A stretch of 64,000 bases of DNA from Bilabrum cf. latius (taxonomy: Eukaryota; Bigyra: Bicosoecida; Bigyra; Bicosoecida): contig OZ237751.1 of the NCBI GenBank assembly GCA_965178125.1, forward strand, positions 496,001-560,000, read 5' to 3'. Below, one piece after another: positions 1 to 11,276 of this stretch. Under the pieces are notes generated by a model. It was not told where the DNA came from. It did no database searches and saw only the letters and a list, made by a program, of their open reading frames with translations. The stretch's first letter is position 1; every line of letters starts with the position of its first letter. The translations under genes and the position numbers were made by a program.

Positions 1-2464
1 GGATGTGGACGTGGACGAGCTTGTGGAAGATGAGGACCTGGACGAGGAGGACGAGCCGAATGCTGGATCGAAGAAATCCTCCTCGCCCAGGGCAAGACAC
101 GGCAGCAGCATGCGTGCAGGAAGCATGCGGGCCGGCTCATCGCATTCAAAGCACCGCAGCAGGTCCGGATCAAGAGAGAGCCGATCCGGAGCTCGAAGTC
201 CGCGCATTGCTCAGTATTCTGCGGAAGGAATCCGCATCGAGCCTGACCACGGCAGAGGTGCCAGTGCAGGCCCAGACAGGAGTGTTTCGAATCAGCTAGT
301 TTCAGCCATCCAAACTGGGGAGCTTTTTGTTGCAAAGAAGCCGGGCAAGTCGTTGCTTGCTGCAGACTCTGCAGAGTCTCAGCCTGGAACGAAGGACGAG
401 TTTGGGCTAGTGCGCCTTGGACAGGGGCAGGGGTCAGCAAGCGGTGCTGGAATGGAGCCAAAGATTTCTCTGTCTCAAATGCAAGCAGACGAGCTTATTG
501 AGGCAGGGACGAGGACCGTTGGTGGCAAGATTAAAGGCAAGAGCAAGGGCAGACGCCGCTCAATGTCTCGCCGCTCTTCCATGCAACGGAGCAAAGCAGC
601 TCTGTTCGAGAAGCGAGAAAAACGGGCACAGCGACGCTTCTCCGTTGCTGTCGCCAACACATCTTCTGTTCAGAGACTGAGTCACATGAAATCTACCGCG
701 GCATCAAAAGCAGCAGACTACGGAACTGGGATGCCCACGCGATTTCGGAAGCAGAGGAGGAGGGCATCCATCGCAGCGACGGGCGGCAGGCTGCTTCAGA
801 GCGAGACGGGTCAAGTCAAGAATTCCCGTGCTAAGACGAAGGCTGTGGTGGTCAGGATGATGCTAGCGAGCAAGGCATAGTCCTAGAAAGACGGCTCCAA
901 ACCAGAGCATTCTCCCTCGACCGCACCCGCCGCAGCCAAAGCCAAGTCTGGGCGGTAGCTTCCCAAGCTTGCCATCAAGATCGCTGACCCAAGCGCAGCT
1001 GCTGCCGGGGCCAGCAGCAGCACCAAATCGAAGTCGGCTGCATCCTCGTCTGCCGCAGCGCGTCATCAGAATCAGAATCGGCACCACGAGCAGCCCATCC
1101 ACTCGGCCGATAAAACGGCCCAGGCTCTGGACGGACTCGCTAGGCAGCGCAACTCCGATTGGATCTCCGAGCAGATCGGCGCCAACGAGGACTGCTTACC
1201 TTCCGCACTCAAGAAGAAACTCAGGTTGCTTGCTCAGGAAGTGGCGGCCGGCTCACACGCCGATGTGTCGAAGAGAGTTGAAGAGGCAGCGGCGGCAAGC
1301 CACAAGATTGCCAACTCCAAAGCATCTTCTGGGGCAAGCACTGGCAGTGCAGGCAGCAAGCATTACTGGGATGCAAGAGCTCCGATAGAGGCTGAGGGCT
1401 CGCAAGGGATGAGCCCCGCAAGCAGCCTGGGTGACGTAGTTTCGTTTGCAATCCAGAAGACTCTGGGAACGGCCGATGCGGCCCTTTCAAAGGCGAAGCC
1501 ATCAACCGTCGACGGCCAGGACGGAGAGCCTCCAGAGGACGAATCACTGCTGAACGATCCTGTCGCGCAGCACAAGGCCGATGCGCTTCGAAAAGACAAA
1601 GATGAGCGGCTGCACAACCGGATTGCGCTGGCATGCGCCACCCCGTTCTCCCGGGGAGTCAATCTAGCTGTCATAGACGACCTATCCAGGGCTTCCTTCA
1701 TCTCTTACTATGAGAGTGGAGAATATGGCCGGGGCGTGAAGCTGGCATGCAAGATTACCAAGCGCTATCTAAGGTCTCTCGTGCGCCCAAGTGAGATTGC
1801 GCAGCGGGCGAAGCAGGCAGCTGAGCTGTCTCAGTCTATGGGTGGTGGCCTCGGCATGGCGGGCAAAGGACGCAAGCTGGGTGCAGGGGCTGGGCACGCA
1901 GCCGCGCGGGGCCTCCGGTCAAGGCCCGGCTCCAAGCAGCGGGTGGTAGTGATCGATGTTGATGACACGGCTCTCAGCAGCTACCAATACATGCTTCGAA
2001 CACAGCTGCAGCGGCTGCCCTAGGCTAGCCCTGATTGGTTCATGTCGGCATCTGCCCCGGCCCTTGGGCAGGTCTACCGTCTGTATCGCTGGATCATCGA
2101 CAATACCGACATTGGCGTTGTGTTTGTGTCTGAGAGGCCTCGAGAGGCCCTATAGGCGACCAAGGAGGCGTTGGTTAGAGCTGGGTACACCAAGTTCCAC
2201 AGCATTGTCTTGAGACCGGACGAGGAAGAGCTCGATCGCAAGTACCTACAGGCAAGAACCAGGCGGGGATTCTATCACAGTGCGCAGCAGTCCGTCGTGC
2301 GGGTGCCGATGACGGCTGGGCAGTTCAAATTTGAGTCTAGAGCTCGCTTGCAGGAAGAGGGCTTCGAAATCGTCGCATCGGTTGGGGATCAGGAGAGTGA
2401 CTTTTTTGGAGGACACTGTGGGTTCGCGGCCAAATTGCCAAACCTGCTCTATGTGGTTGACTGA
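1..2464 (+). CDS. Class-B acid-phosphatase-like (HAD fold) protein with long low-complexity N-terminus; 5' truncated
   Basis: The reading frame is open from the window edge (first full codon at 2) to TGA at 2462-2464, about 820 residues, with in-frame TAGs at 878, 884, 956, 2021 and 2153 read as Gln. The first ~640 residues are acidic, then Ser/Arg/Lys-rich and Ala/Ser-rich low complexity with no fold I recognise. From about residue 645 the sequence matches the plant vegetative-storage-protein / acid phosphatase B family: HAD motif I DVDDTAL (nucleophile Asp), then DWFMSASAPAL, FVSERP, ATKEALVRAGY and the terminal GDQESDFFGG plus LPNLLYVVD. Members of this family are HAD phosphatases, often secreted. 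Here the domain sits at the end of a much longer protein, so location and substrate are unknown. The start lies outside the window. The domain call is fairly firm; whether the N-terminal part belongs to the same protein rests on the continuous frame. Confidence 0.75.
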
Positions 2465-2573
2465 TCCTGCTTGTGGTGAACGATTTCCTTTTCTGATACA
2501 TCAATAGAACACTGAAAGCGAGAAGAAATTCCTTTGGATCAAAGAAGTTGAAATACCAGCACCACAACGGCAC

Positions 2574-5324
2574 TCGCTGATTCAGGCTCAGGCTGCTTTG
2601 CCCTCGCCCCAGCTCAGTGCCCCCTGGTGCTGCCTGGCTCTCTGTGGCCCAGGACGCGGTGTCACCACCTCCGCGCTTTCGACCGGACAGAGCTGACTGG
2701 CTCTGCCCGCATGGCACCCGCCTCCGATGCTGGGTTTTTGCCGGTGGGAAGCTGCCTGTTTTGGACTTCGTGTGCTCCCACCAGCCCCACACCGCACCAG
2801 CGAGTGCCGCCGGGACACAGCTGATGCAGGCTCAGGCTGCCTTGCCCTCGCTCCAGCTCAGTGCCCCCTGGTGCTGCCTGGCTCTCCGTGGCCCAGGACG
2901 CGGTGTCACCACCTCCGCGCTTTCGACCGGACAGAGCTGACTGGCTCTGCCCGCATGGACACAGCTGATTCAGGCTCAGGCTGCTTTGCCCTCGCCCCAG
3001 CTCAGTGCCCCCTGGTGCTGCCTGGCTCTCTGTGGCCCAGGACGCGGTGTCACTAGCTCCGCGCTTTCGAACGGACAGAGCTGACTGGCTCTGCCCGCAT
3101 GGACACAGCTGATTCAGGCTCAGGCTGCTTTGCCCTCGCCCCGGCTCAGTGCCCCCTGGTGCTGCCTGGTTCTCTGTGGCCCAGGACGCGGTGTCACTAT
3201 CTCCGCGCTTTCGAACGGACAGAGCTGACTGGCTCTGCCCGCATGGACACAGCTGATGCAGGCTCAGGCTGCTTTGCCCTCGCCCCGGCTCAGTGCCCCC
3301 TGGTGCTGCCTGGCTCTCTGTGGCCCAGGACGCGGTGTCACCACCTCCGCGCTTTCGACCGGACAGAGCTGACTGGCTCTGCCCGCATGGCACCCGCCTC
3401 CGATGCTGGGTTATTGCCGGTGGGAAGCTGCCTGTTTTGGACTTCGTGTGCTCCCACCAGCCCCACACCGCACCAGCGAGTGCCGCCGGGACACAGCTGA
3501 TGCAGGCTCAGGCTGCTTTGCCCTCGCCCCAGCTCAGTGCCCCCTGGTGCTGCCTGGCTCTCCGTGGCCCAGGACGCGGTGTCACCACCTCCGCGCTTTC
3601 GACCGGACAGAGCTGACTGGCTCTGCCCGCATGGACACAGCTGATTCAGGCTCAGGCTGCTTTGCCCTCGCCCCAGCTCAGTGCCCCCTGGTGCTGCCTG
3701 GCTCTCTGTGGCCCAGGACGCGGTGTCACCACCTCCGCGCTTTCGAACGGACAGAACTGACTGGCTCTGCCCGCATGGACACAGCTGATTCAGGCTCAGG
3801 CTGCTTTGCCCTCGCCCCAGCTCAGTGCCCCCTGGTGCTGCCTGGCTCTCTGTGGCCCAGGACGCGGTGTCACCACCTCCGCGCTTTCGACCGGACAGAG
3901 CTGACTGGCTCTGCCCGCATGGACACAGCTGATTCAGGCTCAGGCTGCTTTGCCCTCGCCCCAGCTCAGTGCCCCCTGGTGCTGCCTGGCTCTCTGTGGC
4001 CCAGGACGCGGTGTCACCACCTCCGCGCTTTCGAACGGACAGAGCTGACTGGCTCTGCCCGCATGGCACCCGCCTCCGATGCTGGGTTTTTGCCGGTGGG
4101 AAGCTGCCTGTTTTGGACTTCGTGTGCTCCCACCAGCCCCACACCGCACCTGCGAGTGCCGCCGGGACACAGCTGATTCAGGCTCAGGCTGCCTTGCCCT
4201 CGCCCCAGCTCAGTGCCCCCTGGTGCTGCCTGGCTCTCTGTGGCCCAGGACGCGGTGTCACCACCTCCGCGCTTTCGACCGGACAGAGCTGACTAGCTCT
4301 GCCCGCATGGACACAGCTGATTCAGGCTCAGGCTGCTTTGCCCTCGCCCCAGCTCAGTGCCCCCTGGTGCTGCCTGGCTCTCTGTGGCCCAGGACGCGGT
4401 GTCACCACCTCCGCGCTTTCGACCGGACAGAGCTGACTGGCTCTGCCCGCATGGCACCCGCCTCCGATGCTGGGTTATTGCCGGTGGGAAGCTGCCTGTT
4501 TTGGACTTCGTGTGCTCCCACCAGCCCCATACCGCACCTGCGAGTGCCGCCGGGACACAGCTGATTCAGGCTCAGGCTGCTTTGCCCTCGCCCCAGCTCA
4601 GTGCCCCCTGGTGCTGCCTGGCTCTCTGTGGCCCAGGACGCGGTGTCACCACCTCCGCGCTTTCGACCGGACAGAGCTGACTGGCTCTGCCCGCATGGCA
4701 CCCGCCTCCGATGCTGGGTTTTTGCCGGTGGGAAGCTGCCTGTTTTGGACTTCGTGTGCTCCCACCAGCCCCATACCGCACCTGCGAGTGCCGCCGGGAC
4801 ACAGCTGATTCAGGCTCAGGCTGCTTTGCCCTCGCCCCAGCTCAGTGCCCCCTGGTGCTGCCTGGCTCTCTGTGGCCCAGGACGCGGTGTCACCACCTCC
4901 GCGCTTTCGACCGGACAGAGCTGACTGGCTCTGCCCGCATGGCACCCGCCTCCGATGCTGGGTTTTTGCCGGTGGGAAGCTGCCTGTTTTGGACTTCGTG
5001 TGCTCCCACCAGCCCCATACCGCACCTGCGAGTGCCGCCGGGACACAGCTGATGCAGGCTCAGGCTGCTTTGCCCTCGCTCCAGCTCAGTGCCCCCTGGT
5101 GCTGCCTGGCTCTCTGTGGCCCAGGACGCGGTGTCACCACCTTCGCGCTTTCGGCCGGACAGAGCTGACTGGCTCTGCCCGCATGGACACAGCTGATTCA
5201 GGCTCAGGCTGCTTTGCCCTCGCCCCAGCTCAGTGCCCCCTGGTGCTGCCTGGCTCTCTGTGGCCCAGGACGCGGTGTCACCACCTCCGCGCTTTCGACC
5301 GGACAGAGCTGACTGGCTCTGCCC
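2574..5324. repeat. Minisatellite array of 144-bp and 244-bp units
   Basis: About 14 tandem copies of a GC-rich unit containing GACACAGCTGATTCAGGCTC and ending in CTGGCTCTGCCCGCATGG. Using the ATGG at each unit boundary, repeats begin at 2711, 2955, 3099, 3243, 3387, 3631, 3775, 3919, 4063, 4307, 4451, 4695, 4939 and 5183. Spacings are exactly 144 or 244 bp. The long unit equals the short unit plus a 100-bp insert starting GCACCCGCCTCCGATGC. The order is (partial)-L-S-S-S-L-S-S-S-L-S-L-L-L-S. Copies differ by only a few substitutions. CAGAGC/GCTCTG near the unit end can form a short hairpin. All six frames contain long open stretches, but each 244-bp unit shifts the frame, so coding is unlikely. 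Confidence 0.95.
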
Positions 5325-5590
5325 ATTCGCTCTTTCTCTGACAATTTTGGAATGCCTATAGTCGGCTGCTGTGAAATTCAGATGTTTTCCAGTGCTGATT
5401 TGGTTGCGAGGCGTGCAGTGGAGGCTTCCCGGTCGTTGTATGCGAGCTCTTTGCCTGCGCGATGACCTCTGTCATGGCGTTAGCGAGCATTGATCGCAAA
5501 GAATTCAGGTGAGCATCGCTACAAAGTGGCATTTTGGCTAATTCGCGCATTTTTACCCCTGATTCTACTTGTGGGTCTCTGCCTCCAATT

Positions 5591-6148
5591 ATGCTACACG
5601 GTCACGCTGCCAGCCCATCACGTGGCACTAATCGTCCAACACAGCGGCGACATCGTCCATCGGATGTTAACATGAAGCTGCACAAGATTGCTGCAGAGAT
5701 TCGCGTCTTTTCTCCAACGCATGCGAAGGCACTACTGGTCGTCTACATCATGCTTTTGAATTCGTAGATTGTCATGCTCCTGTCGCAGTTCACCGTGAAA
5801 CAATTGTGTGGAGAACGCTGCATCCCGATCTGCAAGGTAGATTGCTACTTTTAGCATAATCTCCCTGCATCACCAGGCGAATTTGAGATGAACTCAAAGA
5901 CAACAACTACAGCTGAAGCTGGCACCTCGCGCCAGCGTCTCAGCTCCAGGCTGTCGGAGGATATTCCCGAGTCCGCAATGGCCTTGTTTCTAGAGCCATA
6001 GACGAAAACGATTGATCTCCGTCCAACTTGCTCATCTCCGGGTGCCGCATAGCTGTTGTCTTGGGAGTGCAGTTTACTCAGCCTGGGACCTCAATTCTAG
6101 GCAAAGTGGCCAGTAGAACCTACCAGACTCGTGTCTGGCAGAGCATGA
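5591..6148 (+). CDS. Possible small gene of unknown function (UAG-containing ORF)
   Basis: With TAG read as sense, one frame stays open from ATG 5591 to TGA 6146-6148 (185 codons). It contains a hydrophobic stretch (KALLVVYIMLLN), then a Cys-containing segment (LCGERCIPICKVDCYF), then Thr/Ser-rich sequence. It has about five TAGs, a density close to random, which weakens the case. An alternative ATG is at 5672. No family is recognised. It lies between the minisatellite and TBC1D31 on the same strand, 198 bp before the TBC1D31 ATG. It could be a real small membrane protein or a chance ORF. Confidence 0.3.
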
Positions 6149-6345
6149 AAGGTCTTAGTATTTCAAAGACACACCGGTAGCTAATCACGACCCAGCCACC
6201 GTCTTACATGCGAGGATTTTTGGCTCGACTCGCTCTGCTCGGAGCAGACTGCTCCGTGAAAATCGTATTTTCTTTGTTGCGTGCCAAACCCTTTCGACCG
6301 TTTGCCGCCGGTAATTTCAGCCTCGATTTTCACGCCGTTGGATCT

Positions 6346-9300
6346 ATGGCGGCAATTCTTGATCTCAATAATAAATCAATTGAAAAAGTTTGGCAGAGGA
6401 AGCCAAGGCCAAATTCAAATGGAGAGCTTCTACGAGTTGTTACAGGCAATGTAGGCCCCAACTCCAGCGTAGTTCGGAGCAATATTGGAGCCACTGCACT
6501 GAGCCATGACGGTCAAGTGCTGGCAGTGTGCTAGAAGAAAGGAGGTTTGGTTGAAGCTCTTCAGTTCTCTTCCAATCGGCGCGAGAGTCTTGGCCACAGC
6601 GGCGCTGCTGCAACTTGCGCAACGTTTTCCGATACAACGCCTACCACCGCCAGAGAACTATACGTTGGCACCGCAAGCGGGAAAATCAAAGTCTTTGTCT
6701 CAGGAGATCCCAGCTCGGATTCTGGGGCAGGTGCTCTGGCCACGCTGAGGGGCCACGGGTCTGCTCCGGTCAACCGTGTGCTTGTTAGTCCGACTGGAAC
6801 TCGAGCTCTGTCGATTTCAGCGGACAAGGCAATTCTTTGGGACACTTCAGATTGGAGAAAGGTCCGGACGCTACGATCTCGCGACGGAATCGTGGACGGG
6901 TCCATCTGCAAGGCCATGCCGACCGTATCAGGCGACTTGGCAGAGGGCGACCCTGACCGCCCCGCTGACGTGGCGGAGGAGCTGCTGGTGCTCGCCTTCG
7001 GGGACGACTCCGTGATGGCATGGGACTTGCACACTCTCGCGCTCGCTGCGAGGCTCAGGCTACCGGCGCAGGAGCGGGGCGCCGGGCGAGTTCTGACGTG
7101 TGTGGCAACTGGGGGCTATGGAAGGTACGTAGCAGCCGGGCTGCGGTCAGGCAGCGTGGCGCTCTGGGACCTGCCCACTGGTGCTCTCGTGCGGATTATA
7201 GACCTCCCTGAGGCAGTGAACCGGATCCAGTGTGTTCATTTCCTGCCCTGCTAGCTGGGCCCCGGGGCGGCACTGGCCGAGGCAGGCACCGACCTCGCAG
7301 TGACAGGATTACGGCTGGCTGTTCTGGGCGATGACGGGGCCGTTCGGAGCCTAGAAGTGGTGGGAAAAGACGTATAGCAGCGATGCGTTGCATCGGGGAA
7401 TACACCAATCGTCCAGTTCGCCTTTGCAAGCGCGAAAGGGTCTAGAGGAGCGCGCGCCCCTCCGCTGTCGGGCAGGGAGGGACGCGGCAGCGAGCTGCTG
7501 TCTTGCGTGCACAGCGACGGCAGCGTGAGCCTGAGGGATCTGGTGGTGGCGGAGGATTGGCAGGCTAGAGTGCTCCACAGGGCTAGCGTGGAGGCAGAAC
7601 GTGCGCGGCGCCTCGCCGACGGAACCGACGTTCCGGGTGGGTCCGCCGGGCGGCTGGGCCGATTCAAGCAGTCCCAGCGTGATGACCCACAGCCGGAGGG
7701 CGGGGCTAGTGCGACGAGTGATCCTACTGCCTCCGGTGTGGCTGGAGCTGCTACTGGATCAGAACCGGCTGTGAACGCGGGCGCAACCGAGAGTGCTTTC
7801 GATTCCGCTGGCGGGATGGAGGAGGCGGTGCAGCGAGCTAGCGCCCAGGTGGTGCCGAGGTAGTCCACCTGGATTGAGGGCGTGCTCGGAGGAGCAGGCA
7901 AGAGGCAAGGGGGTCGAGCCTTGGTTACCACCGCGCGAGCAGCAGGCAAGTTCGCCAGGGCGCCAGGGCTTGCAGGCGCCAGAGCATCGGCCCTGGGGTC
8001 AGGCAATGCACCTGGCAGCAGTGGAGTGCAGCCGGCGCCAATGTTTGCGGGATGGAAAGAGATGGGACAGTTCCCAGGACGAGGTATCGCTGCCAGAGGG
8101 CCGAGTGTATCGGGTGGAGCTGATCAAGACGATGTTGCGGCTGGCACCGCGGGCGCTTGGGCGAATGGACTCAAGCAGGGTGCCGCGGCATGGGGAGCCG
8201 ACGCGGAGGAGGAAGGGGCAATTCCTGGTCGTGGCGCAGCGCATGTCGCCGGGCACTTTGCCGGCGTGTCTGCGAGCGCAGCCGGCGGAATCACAGGGGT
8301 AACCAGAGCTAGATTGAGGCGGCAAGCGGGATTCGAGGCGGATCGAGCCGCTGCCCACAGAAACCTCACCGGGATCACACCTCTGCATGCGTTCGTTTCC
8401 ATGGATGCGAAAGAGGTACAGCGTGTCGAGCGCGATTTGCGGGCATACCTGCACAGGCACGGCGAGTTCCCGGCATCGCACCGGCTGGCAATCTGGAGGT
8501 TTCTCCTGAGACTGCCCAGCAACACGGAAGCCTTCGCTGAGCTCGAGGCGGCGGGGACGCACCCATCGGCCCAGGACATCCTCGCAAGATACCCCATCAA
8601 GGACGGCAGGCTGGCCCGCCGGCTCGTCAAGGTGTGCTCCTGCCTCGCCCACTGGCAGCCGGTCCTGGGCGAGGTGCCATACCTCCCACTGCTCGCCTTT
8701 CCGTTCGTGGCGGCGTTCGGGGCTGGACAGGCGCTGCCCGCCTTTGAAACTGTGGCCACGTTCCTACTGAGCTGGGCAGGCAGCTGGCTGGAGCTGTTCC
8801 CTCACGCTCCCCTGGGTACGCTCGCCGCCTGCGAGCAAGCCTTGGCCCAGCTCGACCCGGAGCTCTCGAGACACCTGCAGAGGATGCACTGCACTGCAGC
8901 GCGATGGGCGTGGCCCCTCCTCCGCTCTGTTCTCTCCGAGGTCCTTCCCAAGGCGCACTGGAGCAGGCTTATGGACCACCTGTTTGCGCGTGGGAGGGAC
9001 CCGGCGCTGCTGCCGGCAGCGGTCGTGGCTTATGTCAGGTCCCAGCGCGGGAAGCTGCTCGCAATCCCGGCGGGGAGCGAGCTGGGCTCATAGGCAATAC
9101 GGGCGGCGGGTGGACCTCCCGTAACGCCGGCTACTCTGGAGGCGTGCGAGCTGCTGCGAAGGCAGGCGCCGGTGGACTGCGATACCGTGCTTCGACTGAC
9201 CTTCGCCACCCGCATGGAGGTGCCAGACGCCGTGTGGGTCGGGGCACTGCAGGCAAAGTGGGGCCCCGTAGGAGCACCCAGACTCTCCCAGCGGTCACTG

Positions 9301-11139
9301 CCGTCGTCATCGTTGATCGAAGAGGAGAGCAAAACGGAGAGCGCGGGGACCGGAACTTCCGGTGGAGGCCCGCACTCTCGCCTCCCCAAGGGGGCAGCCT
9401 ATCCCCCACTCGCTCGCACCCCGGCATACGTGGTCGATTGGCACCTCCGTGAGCGAGACAGAATTAAAAGAGAGGAAGACGCTCTCATGGAGAGGCGGCA
9501 GTCTGCCGCTGATGCTGACAGGAGGGCGAAAGAGGCCGAGGCAGCCGCCGACCGCATGCAGAGAGAAGCTAGGATGCTGACGGTTGCGGAAGAGAGGCGC
9601 GCAGAGCTCGCCGCGGCGGAGGAAGCAGTGCGTGCGAGACGACGATAGGCAGCCGCTCAGGAGCACGCGCAAGCGCAACACAGGGCGGCGAGAAGCGAGG
9701 CGCAAGCGGAGATCGCGGCCCTGCAGGCCGCCCGCACCCGACGGCTGGCCGCATCCCGTAGGCTCCAAGAAGAGACGCAGAAGAGGCGACACGAAGCGGA
9801 CGCGCTCGCAGCTGAGATGCAGACGTACGAAACGCAGCGGGAGGTGGAGCGCAGGGAGGCCGCAGAGGCAGCGGAGGCGCGGCGAAGGCGTGCGGAGGAG
9901 GAGAAGCTCGCGCTGCTGGCCGAGGCGGAGGCAGCTAGGAGCAGGGAGGCGGCGCTGGGCGAGCGGCTGGTGAGGCAGGCGTGGGCAGCTGAGGACGAAG
10001 CGAGAGAGGCATCGCGCGTGGCGAAGGAGGCCGGGAAAGAGGCCGTGCTGCTTGCCAGGGAACAAGGGATGCAGGTCAGGAGCGAGGCTATGCGTGCAAG
10101 GCTGCAGGAGCTGGATCGCGAGGCGGCGCTGGCCGCGGCAGCGAGACAGCGAAGGGTAAGACTTGCCGTACAAACGGAGGCTGAGAGGGCCGAAGAGGCC
10201 GCACAGCGCGCTGCGGCCGAGGAAGAGGCGGCTCTAGCCGCGGAAGAAGGCGCGATGTAGACCGCAGTCGCTGCGGGTCGCGAGCGCCGCAGACGCGCTG
10301 CAGACGAGCTGCGGCGGCAGAGAGAAGGAGTTGAAGAGCTGGCGGGGGCAACCAGGGAACAAGAAGAAGGCACCATGCTGGATGCAGACGCCTAGCGACA
10401 CGCCATGGCATTTGCGGGCCGGGTATCGGCATGGGAGCGCGACGAGGAGCTGGCTGAGGAAGAGGAGAGGGCTGGGGTGGAGGGTGCCATGAGGCGACAG
10501 GCCTAGCTAGGGGAGGAAGCGAGGGCGAGGGCGGAGGCAAGGTACGCTCGATCGAGAGCCGCGGCTCGCGAGGAGGCGCAGGCAGTGTTGGATGGTGCCA
10601 GGGGGTTGGGTGCGATGCCGGACTGGGCCGAAGACCGTCTGGGCGTAGGCGGCGCCATGCCGGGGGAGGCCGGGTGTGCCGGTGAGGGCGAGGAGCTGAG
10701 CGGTGAGGATGGTCAAGATGAAGAGGATGAGGATCGAGATGAGTACCGCGGGCAGGGGGGCGCAAGTGAGGACGACACAGAGATGTAGGGATAGGGATAG
10801 GGATAGGGATAGGGATAGGGATAGGGATATGGATCTGGTGATGGTGATGGTGATGGTGATGGTGAGGCCAGCGGCGGTGTGTTGCTCGGAGGATCCACGG
10901 GTGGCGAAGAGCTGGCGGGCTACGATGAGGACACGGACGAGGACTATGAAAGAGGGGGGCGTGCCGGGGGCGATGGCGATGACGATGGATATTCGGATGG
11001 CGAGGGTGGGGCGCTGGGCCACACGGTGCGCGTGAGGGTCTCGGCACGCCGCAGGCCCGAGGACGGCGACGGCACGGCGGAGGCTGAAAGTGGCGATAGG
11101 GTTGATCCAGGGGGACTGGAGCTTATGGAGGACGAGTAA
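6346..11139 (+). CDS. TBC1D31: TBC1D31-like WD40/TBC/coiled-coil protein
   Basis: A 1,597-residue frame ending in TAA. Sixteen in-frame TAGs (6532, 7252, 7375, 7861, 9091, 9646, 10258, 10393, 10504 and seven from 10786) are read as Gln. ATG 6346 is chosen because MAAILDLNNKSIEKVWQRKP matches the family N-terminus; an ATG at 6208 is also in frame. Order: WD40 propeller to about residue 420 (YVGTASGKIKVF, LWDTSDWRKVRTL, SGSVALWDLPTGALVRIIDL); low-complexity linker; degenerate Rab-GAP TBC domain about 683-905 (HGEFPASHRLAIWRFLLRLP, VPYLPLLAFPFV, WAWPLLRSVLSEVL); the family motif YVVDWHLRERDRIKREEDAL; a long Ala/Glu/Arg coiled coil about 1028-1408; then a Gly-Gln, Gly-Asp and acidic tail. In animals TBC1D31 is a centriolar-satellite/centrosome protein of ciliary biology and its TBC domain lacks the usual catalytic residues. 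No intron is needed. Confidence 0.9.
10786..10827 (+). repeat. In-frame TAGGGA hexamer array coding (Gln-Gly)7
   Basis: Seven perfect TAGGGA hexamers lie in the TBC1D31 frame, each TAG being an in-frame codon, so the tract reads alternating UAG-codon residue and Gly. It is followed by TATGGATCTGGTGAT and a GGTGAT array giving Gly-Asp repeats. With UAG = Gln this is a Gly-Gln/Gly-Asp low-complexity linker, a common type. Confidence 0.9.
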
Positions 11140-11276
11140 ATATCATTTTGTTTTCTGTTGATTTTGTGCGACCAACTGTTCATCAATGCTGTCGCTCATC
11201 ACACCAACAGCCAGACCCCCAAACATGAAGTCGGCAAAACTATTCCAAATTCCTGCGGCTACAGTCTGGCACGCGA

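Noticed and set aside
2577-5341. Long ORFs (up to 268 aa) on both strands in the minisatellite
   Set aside because: All frames are open because of the repeat's composition; each 244-bp unit shifts frame and none has a recognisable domain.
9307-10376. Large minus-strand ORFs (239-288 aa) opposite the TBC1D31 coiled coil
   Set aside because: Low-complexity Ser/Arg/Leu-rich mirror images of the Ala/Glu/Arg coiled-coil codons.
10786-10827. TAGGGA array as an interstitial telomere
   Set aside because: It lies in frame inside a conserved gene and grades into a Gly-Asp coding repeat; nothing suggests a chromosome fusion.
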